From K189A clade bacterium (GTDB lineage: Bacteria > Pseudomonadota > Gammaproteobacteria > Pseudomonadales > Azotimanducaceae): 18,569 nt of DNA. The stretch is from NCBI GenBank assembly GCA_007571095.1, contig RKSB01000024.1:1-18569 (forward strand). The letters run 5' to 3'. The position numbers were made by a program, and so were the translations under genes. A model generated the notes under the pieces. The model saw nothing but the letters and a program-made list of their open reading frames with translations, did no database searches and had not been told where the DNA came from. Within the stretch, counting starts at the first letter, position 1; the number at the start of each line of letters is the position of its first letter. Below, piece after piece: positions 1 to 7,284 of this stretch.

Positions 1-45
1 AAGACCGCTTCCGGACACAGGTCATTCGACTCTGGGAAGACTCTG

Positions 46-1011
46 TTACTGGGGCTTGGGTATAGGCACTATGCCGCCAGGTGGCGGAGAACCAGGCCGG
101 GCCGGTGATGGCTGACCCCCTGGACCCCCTGGCGAAGAAGAGGACATTTGCTTTTTGATGGAGTCGAGTAGCTGCTCAAGCGAAACTCCGGAAGCCTTCA
201 TGTTATCGGCTATCTCCATGATATTGAGAGATCTCCAGGTACCCAGGAGTCTGAGCACAGGCAGGGCTGGCGAATGCCGATCCTGATTGGCCATAGCCTC
301 AGCGGCCTGATCAACCAGATCCCAGGTGTCTGCACCGGTTGCAGCAGTAACGACAGTGCCATCCTCACTGGCTTGTGCCACCGAAACAACCGCCGCCCCG
401 CCGGCTTCTTCTGTAAGCTTCTTGACCGCCCTCCACGCCTCAATACTGGAAGGCGAGTCGTCGTTGAACGCAGGGCCGACTCGTTGGCTCCACGAATTAA
501 ATACTCCCTTCAAGACCTCTGCAATTCGGGATCTCTCGGAAATCTCAGGCTGTTTGCCCCCCCAGCCTACAGCACCTGCCAAAATGGGAATCTGCTTCAA
601 AAGCTTCCCCAGCGGTGCCATGCGCTCACTCAGGTCGCCGTCATCCTCATCGGCTCTGGGATGAACGCCCTCGTCAGGATTCGGCCATTTTTCGATGACG
701 CACACCAGGTCTTCCATGGCGTCGGCAAATGCACCGAGGCCTCCAAGAATCCAGGATCCTTCGACATAGACGGACAGAATGCGTAAATCCTTCGTCTTTC
801 CAGACAGCTCTACCGCCTCCTCCAAAACCTCTTCCAGCGTTTTGTCAGGACCTCCGCCGGATGCCATCTCGGCATCAAGGACACCCTGGTCATCACCTCC
901 CCTGGTGGCATCAAAGTCCTGCATGAACTGAATGAAAACCGGATCCCAGCGCATATCCTCACCGCAGGGACTGTCGTCGGAAACAGGTTCAAGGAATACC
1001 GGATTGGTCAT
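46..1011 (-). CDS. tssA: T6SS assembly protein TssA (ImpA-type N-terminal domain)
   Basis: TssA is a cytoplasmic T6SS protein that helps recruit baseplate parts and guides or caps tail-tube and sheath growth. The ImpA-type N-terminal signature is visible at about residues 4-25, with FLEPVSDDSPCGEDMRW matching the family pattern of a short Leu-x-Pro-Val/Ile stretch, then Pro-Cys-Gly-Glu-Asp. A later segment with RHSPALPVLRLL resembles the conserved His-Ser-Pro region near the C-terminus of TssA proteins. The last 25 or so residues are a Pro/Gly/Ser-rich tail and look disordered. The open frame extends ten codons further upstream, but I chose the ATG at 1011 because AGGAG lies seven bases before it (1019-1023) and the protein then begins right before the conserved domain. 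That Shine-Dalgarno sequence overlaps the tssM stop codon, so the two genes are probably translationally linked. The 321-residue length is normal for a short TssA. It is the last gene of the operon seen here. Confidence 0.9.
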   Translation of the reverse strand: MTNPVFLEPVSDDSPCGEDMRWDPVFIQFMQDFDATRGGDDQGVLDAEMASGGGPDKTLEEVLEEAVELSGKTKDLRILSVYVEGSWILGGLGAFADAMEDLVCVIEKWPNPDEGVHPRADEDDGDLSERMAPLGKLLKQIPILAGAVGWGGKQPEISERSRIAEVLKGVFNSWSQRVGPAFNDDSPSSIEAWRAVKKLTEEAGGAAVVSVAQASEDGTVVTAATGADTWDLVDQAAEAMANQDRHSPALPVLRLLGTWRSLNIMEIADNMKASGVSLEQLLDSIKKQMSSSSPGGPGGQPSPARPGSPPPGGIVPIPKPQ

Positions 1012-1018
1012 CTGTTGA

Positions 1019-1023
1019 CTCCT
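1019..1023 (-). promoter_or_regulatory. Ribosome binding site fixing the tssA start
   Basis: AGGAG on the minus strand, seven bases before ATG 1011, overlapping the TAG stop of tssM. It selects this ATG over the frame opening at 1041 and ties tssA translation to tssM. Confidence 0.75.
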
Positions 1024-4000
1024 ATTGACCCCCGCGAGCATCGACTGTCAAATCGAGCCTGTAATCAGAATGATTCGAGAAACGGGGCTTGCTGATTGGG
1101 CGGCCGTCCTCGTGAGTCACGCGAGCCGTAACAATCAACGGGAAAGTTTTCTCGGGAACCGCCCGACGGCGTTTTGGACGCAGAGCAACATCCGCCTTGA
1201 AAGTGACTATCCCGTTGGAAAGGTTTTGAAATACCCGAAGCCAGGATCCGTTACCGCCGGCAGAAAAGGTTTTCTCGATCAGAAGCGAGCCGTCAGAGGT
1301 TATAAACCGATAGGGTGAGCTTTCGGCCAGTCGCATTCGAATGGCCAGTGGTGCTCCGTATCGCCAGCTATAGTTGCCATCCTCGTCCAGTACCGCGCCA
1401 TCTACAGCCACAGCAACCAGATGTTCGGCCAGTTCTTCCTCTTCTCTTCGAGTCCGCCAGTCGATGCGAAAATTAACCTCTACATTGCCGTTTTGATCAA
1501 GACCCCAGAACTCACTGTTGGAAACGAGATCCTTGGCAAACGGATACTCGAGCCGAGAGAGTTGTTCCTTGCCTTCGTGGAGTTGACTGACAAAGGTGGC
1601 CAGAGAGGAGGGCGATATCTCGGCGGCACCCACATCCTTGGCATAAGGCCAGAGCCAACTGATGTAGCGGTCAAAATACTCGACCAGTTTGCGATAAATC
1701 GTCTGTGCTCCGGCCAAATCCTGCCTCAAGCAGGCGTAATCAAACTCGGAACGGAAACGGTACAGGGTTCTCGACAAGTAATCATCTCGCCCTGACAAAG
1801 CCGCCCGAGGAGCCTTGCAGGCCTCTACAGGGTCATCCGCATAGGCTCGTACCATACCCTCCAGACCCGACAGCACAGACTGTCCATCGCCTCGTTTGTA
1901 GGCGGCGATTTCCTGCTCTATGTTGCGCCACTCGAGGGCTATGCGGCCTGATCCCAGAGCAGCGGGCGCGATGAAGGGTTCGGCATACTGCTCAAAAATA
2001 CGTTCCATACGCTCGACACCCCGCTCAAATCGACGAACCAGGGCATTGCTGTCAGCGGCCGGGTCGGGATATATTCCAACCGGATCTTCATCTGACAACA
2101 CATCCGTACTGACCAGAAGTATGGTCTCGGCTACTCTGGCCTGAACTGCAAGAATGCGCTCGGCGTGACTCGTAGCCTGGTGCTGTCTCAACCACTTGTC
2201 GATGGCGTTCAGGTCATCTATTGCGGGCTTGACTTGTGCCAGCCGTCGAGCCTGCTCGCTGGCAACACCACCGGTTGAGGTGTAGCGCAGGGCCTGCTCG
2301 GTTTCCAGAGTAACGCCCGCCACCAGTTCATTGGTCAATTGGCTGATCAGTCCCTGGGCAACAGAGGGCGGTATGTTGGTTGGCAGGCTGGAGGCAAATC
2401 GATCAAACGACTCCAGTTTACGGCGGGCACTGCTAACCACAACAGTATCCAGAGTAACCGGGCCAATGGGCAGTTCTCTGGCTTCCGTAGCCAAATCGCT
2501 GAAGCCGGCAGCCGCAACACGATCGAGGAAAGACAACCAGCCACTGACCGGTTGAGTCAGGGTAACAGAGGAACTGTCGCTGCTGGAAGCACTGCCTGAC
2601 CGGCTCATGATAGGCCCAATACCGGGCAACAGAAAATACTCCACTGCGTCTCGGGCATCCAGCCGAATTCGGCTCACTTCGGCCTTGGCCCTCAAGGCAA
2701 TAGCCTGCCCGAACAGGGAAAGCCCGACAGCCCGTCCCAGCACGCGAGCTTCAAAGGCGTATTCCGGCTTGTCCCTGGCCGATGTCAACCACTGTTGAGA
2801 AGGGTCCTGCAGGGCCTCGCGCAACCCCGACAGGGCGGCGTACTGTACGCGCCAGTTGGCGTTGATATCGCTGGCCTGTCGAGCAAAGGTAGCCACTGGG
2901 CCGTTGGTGTAGACCTTGTCGGCCCAAGAGCGCATGGTCAATACAAAGTTCTCGCGAGCAAGTTCTGACAAGGCCTCAATATCCAGGCCACCGAGTTCCG
3001 CTGGCGGAGGCTGGACACCCGATTCAATCAGGGCGGCCTCGATGCCCTCAGGCCAGGCCATTTCTGTGCTGCCAAAAGCATCTGCGAACAATCGCCGCAG
3101 ATCTACCTTGCTCGGGTCGTCCTCCAGGCCATTCCAGGCAGAGAACCATTCGTCAACAATGGCGGCACTCTCCACCCAGGCAACCGGATCGTCGCTCGGT
3201 GCCAGTAACTCCTTGCTCCTGCTATCCAGAGCTTCGGCTAAAGGTTGCAGGGCATAGCCTGTCAAAAAGGCCGAGGCGAGCCTCCTTGGAGCGTCGAAGT
3301 TGGGCGACAGGAAGACAAGTGGAACCAGAAAATTAAACGAGGAGTAGTCCGATAAGCTCACGCCGAGGCCGGTAATCCGCCGAATTTTGGCGGGACTGGG
3401 AATAGTGTTGATGTCTCTGGCAGTCCAGGGCACTTCACTTTCCCGAGCGGCATTGTTGATAGTAGAGCCCAGATCTTCAACTCTGGACAAGGTACTCAGA
3501 GCAGTCAGTATGGTCAGTGCGACACCTGCAAAAAAGATGGCAAAGCCAACCCATACGCTTCTGCCCAACACTGCATCCGGCCTGGTTCGATCAACCGTCT
3601 GGGCAACCGCAGCTCTCAGCCCTGTGCCGCCAAAACTGAGAGAGGTAATATCCACCACGGTCGAAGGGGCAGCCAGGAGTGCCCTGTTGATGGCCGCCGG
3701 TAACTCCCTTGACTGGGCCAATGCCAGTTGCACCATGCCCTCTCTGGAACCACCGGATAACCAGGTACGGATGGCGTCAGCCGCCAACTGTGAGCATATT
3801 GCATCACCGTCCCTGTTCTGTGCATCTATCACCTGCCAGGCGGCCGACTTGCTGGTGCTGGGCAAGGCAAAATGCAAAGCAATTCGCATGCTGGTCTGAC
3901 GGGCAAATATGGCTGTCCGTATGATGGCTTCAGGCGGTATGCCCTCTGGGCTTACCAGAGCAACCACTGCGTCAGCCGGCCGCCGCCACGGCAGAGCATT

Positions 4001-4489
4001 GGCCAAACGTCTCAGCACAGAGGTGCTGGCCCGAGAAGCGTCTATCAGGATGGTGTTGCCGCCAGCGGTGATGCCAACCTGGCCGACTCCCGGCGGTGTC
4101 AAACCCAGGCTTCGGCACAGGTCACTGCCGCCGTCGCCAGAGACGATAACCATGGTTACGGCATCCAGGCCAACGAGTCCACGGGCCTGAGACAGGGCTG
4201 AGGACAGCCCGATATTTGATGAAGAACCCCAGCCTACAGCGACCAGCGGCGGAGCGGCTAAACGTGCCTCCTTTCTGTCCTGAGACCAGGTGCCGTATCT
4301 GTCAGTGCTCCAGTTAAATAGCCAGAGCAGGCCTTTTCCCAATAAAACCAGTAGCTTCCATGCCAGCCACAGGAAGAGTATGAAAAGGATCAGGGCGACA
4401 ATGATGATCACGATAAGCAGGATAATTTCCAGAACACCGCCCTGCGCCATTCTGGAGAACCAATCGATGACCGGAGACAAAAACTGCAT
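1022..4489 (-). CDS. tssM: T6SS inner-membrane complex protein TssM (IcmF family), no P-loop
   Basis: TssM spans the inner membrane and periplasm and joins TssL to the outer-membrane lipoprotein TssJ. The protein is 1155 residues, normal for the family. A very hydrophobic stretch covers about residues 19-58, and a second membrane segment covers about 312-334. Many TssM proteins have a membrane hairpin near the N-terminus, so this copy may have only one crossing there. The large remainder after 334 should be periplasmic, and the C-terminal part is beta-rich like the TssJ-binding end of the family. At the place where many TssM proteins carry a Gly-x-x-Gly-x-Gly-Lys-Thr nucleotide-binding loop (about 113-124) this one reads MVIVSGDGGSDL, without lysine or threonine, so nucleotide binding is probably lost. 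The gene starts at ATG 4489, 58 bases after tssL, and its stop overlaps the tssA ribosome site. The call rests on size, topology and position between tssL and tssA. Confidence 0.9.
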   Translation of the reverse strand: MQFLSPVIDWFSRMAQGGVLEIILLIVIIIVALILFILFLWLAWKLLVLLGKGLLWLFNWSTDRYGTWSQDRKEARLAAPPLVAVGWGSSSNIGLSSALSQARGLVGLDAVTMVIVSGDGGSDLCRSLGLTPPGVGQVGITAGGNTILIDASRASTSVLRRLANALPWRRPADAVVALVSPEGIPPEAIIRTAIFARQTSMRIALHFALPSTSKSAAWQVIDAQNRDGDAICSQLAADAIRTWLSGGSREGMVQLALAQSRELPAAINRALLAAPSTVVDITSLSFGGTGLRAAVAQTVDRTRPDAVLGRSVWVGFAIFFAGVALTILTALSTLSRVEDLGSTINNAARESEVPWTARDINTIPSPAKIRRITGLGVSLSDYSSFNFLVPLVFLSPNFDAPRRLASAFLTGYALQPLAEALDSRSKELLAPSDDPVAWVESAAIVDEWFSAWNGLEDDPSKVDLRRLFADAFGSTEMAWPEGIEAALIESGVQPPPAELGGLDIEALSELARENFVLTMRSWADKVYTNGPVATFARQASDINANWRVQYAALSGLREALQDPSQQWLTSARDKPEYAFEARVLGRAVGLSLFGQAIALRAKAEVSRIRLDARDAVEYFLLPGIGPIMSRSGSASSSDSSSVTLTQPVSGWLSFLDRVAAAGFSDLATEARELPIGPVTLDTVVVSSARRKLESFDRFASSLPTNIPPSVAQGLISQLTNELVAGVTLETEQALRYTSTGGVASEQARRLAQVKPAIDDLNAIDKWLRQHQATSHAERILAVQARVAETILLVSTDVLSDEDPVGIYPDPAADSNALVRRFERGVERMERIFEQYAEPFIAPAALGSGRIALEWRNIEQEIAAYKRGDGQSVLSGLEGMVRAYADDPVEACKAPRAALSGRDDYLSRTLYRFRSEFDYACLRQDLAGAQTIYRKLVEYFDRYISWLWPYAKDVGAAEISPSSLATFVSQLHEGKEQLSRLEYPFAKDLVSNSEFWGLDQNGNVEVNFRIDWRTRREEEELAEHLVAVAVDGAVLDEDGNYSWRYGAPLAIRMRLAESSPYRFITSDGSLLIEKTFSAGGNGSWLRVFQNLSNGIVTFKADVALRPKRRRAVPEKTFPLIVTARVTHEDGRPISKPRFSNHSDYRLDLTVDARGGQ

Positions 4490-4547
4490 CAGACTACTCG
4501 CTCAAAGTTATCTTTCCTGACTGGTATAACAAGCAGGAAAACTCGGG

Positions 4548-5351
4548 TTATTGCCCGTCTTCACTGGTGTGAACGGGCGGAAGACCGGAAGGCCCTATGG
4601 TACGAAGAAAATTCTCGACATCTTCATTCAGGACCGGAAGGCCGCGAGAAATACGCTCGGTGATGTAGTCGGCCTTCTGCAACACATCGAAGGAAAGCAC
4701 CGACCAGATTGCAAGTCCGCTGATAAGCCAGAGCCCGATGCCAAAAAAAGACATAAATCTGGGCGAAAACCCCGATCTTCTGGGGCCGACATCAGAGGCC
4801 AGTTCAAATCGCCTGTCGACATTGGCTCCGACGGTTTGCTCAAGAGAGTTGATGAGCAGAGTCAGACCGGTCACATCGCCTCGCAACGAACCCTCAAAAC
4901 CCGAACGGAAAATAGCCAGATAGAGGGGTGCCAGAATCGATGAGTCGCCCTTGCCTGAGTCATGCAGTCCCTGGGCCGCAGATTGAGCTCGAGAAACAAT
5001 CTCCTGACCAGCCAGTGCCGAACCATAGAGTTCATATTCAAGCAACCTTTCTCGCCAGCGCTCCAGACCACCCGCCGAGTAATGCAACATTCTCTCGTCT
5101 GCCAGACCAACCAGAGCATAGGCGGCGGCTCTGGACGTATTGGCATCGTTACGTACCAGCGTCGGCAGAGAGCGGATAAAGGCGTCTATACCCTGAGCCA
5201 GACGACGACGACTGGCGTCCATTTCGGTATAGAGCAAAGTATTGTCTTCAGAGCCAACCTCAAGCATCTTGGCGACCAGGCCGTCAACCTCCTGATCGAG
5301 AAGTTCAAGGAAGGGAAATGCGTCAATGGCTACCGAGAAACCGACACTCAT
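4548..5351 (-). CDS. tssL: T6SS inner-membrane protein TssL (DotU family)
   Basis: TssL is a tail-anchored inner-membrane protein that links the TssJ-TssM membrane complex to the baseplate through its cytoplasmic domain. The family signature is clear: YALVGLADERML at about residues 78-90 matches the usual Tyr-Ala-Leu-x-x-x-x-Asp-Glu motif, followed by ERWRERLLEYELYG and, near 142-158, PLYLAIFRSGFEGSLRG, the common Leu-Gly-Phe-Glu-Gly region. A single membrane segment lies at about 199-220, leaving a short 47-residue tail outside. There is no OmpA-type peptidoglycan-binding domain, so this is the short form, and wall anchoring must come from another protein or be absent. The ATG overlaps the tssK stop as ATGA (5348-5351), which indicates coupled translation. 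Length, fold features and neighbours all agree. Confidence 0.95.
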   Translation of the reverse strand: MSVGFSVAIDAFPFLELLDQEVDGLVAKMLEVGSEDNTLLYTEMDASRRRLAQGIDAFIRSLPTLVRNDANTSRAAAYALVGLADERMLHYSAGGLERWRERLLEYELYGSALAGQEIVSRAQSAAQGLHDSGKGDSSILAPLYLAIFRSGFEGSLRGDVTGLTLLINSLEQTVGANVDRRFELASDVGPRRSGFSPRFMSFFGIGLWLISGLAIWSVLSFDVLQKADYITERISRGLPVLNEDVENFLRTIGPSGLPPVHTSEDGQ

Positions 5352-6703
5352 GCCAAACCTCCTGACCCGTCGCCAGTATTGCCGCGATCAGGGGACCTGC
5401 CCGCCATGCCGGCAGGCTCCTGGGCTGGCGCGGCAAATCCGGCGGCCCAGTCCGGTCTTGGCGGAGCTCCGGCAGATGGAGGCCGACTCGCGCTCGCCGG
5501 GTTGCTGGCCCAGGGGGCGGTGTCGCCACCCTCCTCTGGAACGAGTACAGAAAAGGAGGTATTCACCGGCGGCGGTGTTTTTGAAGCCAGTGCAACCTGC
5601 GGCTGGCCGCCACGCCAGACTGTGTCGTTATCGACATTGTAAAGGGCCAGCAGAGGACCGCTGGAGATGCCAAGACGGGCATCGCGCTCGACCGGCTGTC
5701 TCGAACAACCGGCTACTCGCCTGTTGAGTGCATCCTGAATCCGGTTGGGTGCAGCCAAAGCCGCACCTTCAAGCCAGGAACGGCCGGCGATAAGGTCTGA
5801 AGGTCTGGATGCCTCAATGGCGAGCAACAGAGATTCCGAAGGCATGTTATCGACCACGAGCATGCCGTCCTCGGTCGGCACAAAGGCGTTTGCCCGAAAG
5901 GGCAATCCAATACCTGATGCGGCTGATTCAGCCTCGTACAGAAGCCGACGAATAGAGCCGCGTTGGTCTCCGGCATCCCAGGCGGTATCCATCTGGTCAA
6001 ATATCCGGACTGCACCTCGAACACCCAGTGCCAGCCTCAAGGCCTCGATTCCGATGCGTCCGGGTGATATTGCAGGTGACGCCAGCAAAGCCTGAATCAC
6101 ACCAACGCCCTGGGCCAGAACTGCCGAAACCTGACCCAGCATTCGGGCAACCGGCCGCTCTTCGGCACCAGGCAACCGCAGAGTGGTCGCAAAACCAACT
6201 GCCAAAGCGTTCAGGGCACCCAACTGACGGTTGACTTCAATTCGCATGGGGTGGTCGCTATCGATCAAAAGTGCTGGCGGCGACCAGTCTGGATGAGTAG
6301 ACCAGACGCCACCATGGAAAACCAGTTTGGCTACAGGCAGGGCAGATTGAGAAGGCACCTCAAGGCCCTGGTTAAGGCTGAAGCTGCCGTCGTCAAAGCG
6401 GCGGCTGATGTGAAAGTCTGCTACCTTGGCATCGGCCCCTTCGCCCAGCATTTTGGACAGTTCAATCTGTCGAAACGGAACGCCGCCCGGAAAGATGCCT
6501 TCGCATTTAATTCGCAACTGGCCCGAGGCAAGTGCGGTTTCATCAACCTGCAACGACAGAAAACCCCAGGGCCAGGGATCAGCCATCAAGCCGAACAAAT
6601 AGGCCAGCGTAGACGCCCTGTCATCAGAGGTCGTGAAATGGACAGGTTCCAGCACCATACCATTTCGCCATTTGACGGTATTCGGTATCTTGGGTATGCT
6701 CAT
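5348..6703 (-). CDS. tssK: T6SS baseplate protein TssK
   Basis: TssK is the trimeric baseplate protein that connects the TssE-F-G wedge to TssL and TssM. The N-terminal signature is recognisable at residues 10-29: VKWRNGMVLEPVHFTTSDDR matches the family's Val-x-Trp-x-x-Gly-Met-x-Leu-x-Pro-x-His-Phe pattern. The middle region (ALRLALGVRGAVRIFDQMD, then ESLLLAIEASRPSDLIAG) fits the rest of the fold. The final 65 or so residues are rich in Pro, Ala, Gly and Ser, beyond the usual C-terminal domain, and look disordered. The total of 451 residues is typical. The gene overlaps tssJ upstream and tssL downstream by four bases (ATGA at both ends), so the three are almost certainly co-translated. The sequence is divergent from well-studied TssK proteins. 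Confidence 0.93.
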   Translation of the reverse strand: MSIPKIPNTVKWRNGMVLEPVHFTTSDDRASTLAYLFGLMADPWPWGFLSLQVDETALASGQLRIKCEGIFPGGVPFRQIELSKMLGEGADAKVADFHISRRFDDGSFSLNQGLEVPSQSALPVAKLVFHGGVWSTHPDWSPPALLIDSDHPMRIEVNRQLGALNALAVGFATTLRLPGAEERPVARMLGQVSAVLAQGVGVIQALLASPAISPGRIGIEALRLALGVRGAVRIFDQMDTAWDAGDQRGSIRRLLYEAESAASGIGLPFRANAFVPTEDGMLVVDNMPSESLLLAIEASRPSDLIAGRSWLEGAALAAPNRIQDALNRRVAGCSRQPVERDARLGISSGPLLALYNVDNDTVWRGGQPQVALASKTPPPVNTSFSVLVPEEGGDTAPWASNPASASRPPSAGAPPRPDWAAGFAAPAQEPAGMAGRSPDRGNTGDGSGGLA

Positions 6704-7233
6704 TCGCTTCTTCTCCGGATCTTTTTTGCTCTGGCTCTGGAGTATTTTTCAACCGAGCAGCCGGCCTGATCGATTACCACGATCGCCTTTCCGTTCTGCC
6801 GGAACCTGAAAGGTGGCGTTTCATCGTTGAGGCCACAGAATAAAACTCCCGCCACTCGAGGCTTGATTTTGACCTTTTCCGGTCCGATGACAGTGCCCGG
6901 TACTATCTCCCATCTATGAGTATACGCACTCGGGTTGGAGTTTCGAAAATCATTTCCCTTTGTGCTGAACCATTCCTTCGATTCTATAGCCAACAACTCA
7001 TCAACCAGATCGGCATCCCTGACTCTCACCAGTTCAACCGGAACCGGCCAGTTTCTGTTGGCATCCCACTCCATTGTCAGAACAATGGAACTCAGCTTCA
7101 AGGGCGGTTTTGGACGAGTAATGGATTCTTTGTTACCCCGACCGCCGCACCCTGTCAATGCAACCGCAAGAACCGCAACAAGAACAAGGGCTCCGAGGCG
7201 ACAGTCATTCGACCTCGGGCGATACTTCATCAT
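6700..7233 (-). CDS. tssJ: T6SS outer-membrane lipoprotein TssJ
   Basis: TssJ is the outer-membrane lipoprotein that holds the periplasmic end of TssM. A signal peptide with a basic start, a hydrophobic core at about residues 13-26 and a lipobox LTGC places the lipidated cysteine at residue 29. The residue after it is Gly rather than Asp, so outer-membrane sorting is expected. The rest is a 148-residue domain with the Pro-Val-x-Val-x-x-Val-x-Asp and Leu-Leu spacing of TssJ, although overall similarity looks weak. A Lys/Arg-rich end follows a second cysteine, about 18 residues from the C-terminus. The start is ATG 7233, directly preceded by other ATG-like triplets, with GAGAG about ten to twelve bases upstream. 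It lies 51 bases after tssH and overlaps tssK by ATGA. The call leans on the lipobox, size and position. Confidence 0.88.
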   Translation of the reverse strand: MMKYRPRSNDCRLGALVLVAVLAVALTGCGGRGNKESITRPKPPLKLSSIVLTMEWDANRNWPVPVELVRVRDADLVDELLAIESKEWFSTKGNDFRNSNPSAYTHRWEIVPGTVIGPEKVKIKPRVAGVLFCGLNDETPPFRFRQNGKAIVVIDQAGCSVEKYSRARAKKIRRRSE

Positions 7234-7284
7234 CTCATGCCTGCTCTCTTCACCACAATTCCAGCCTGCACCGGAGTCAGAGGT

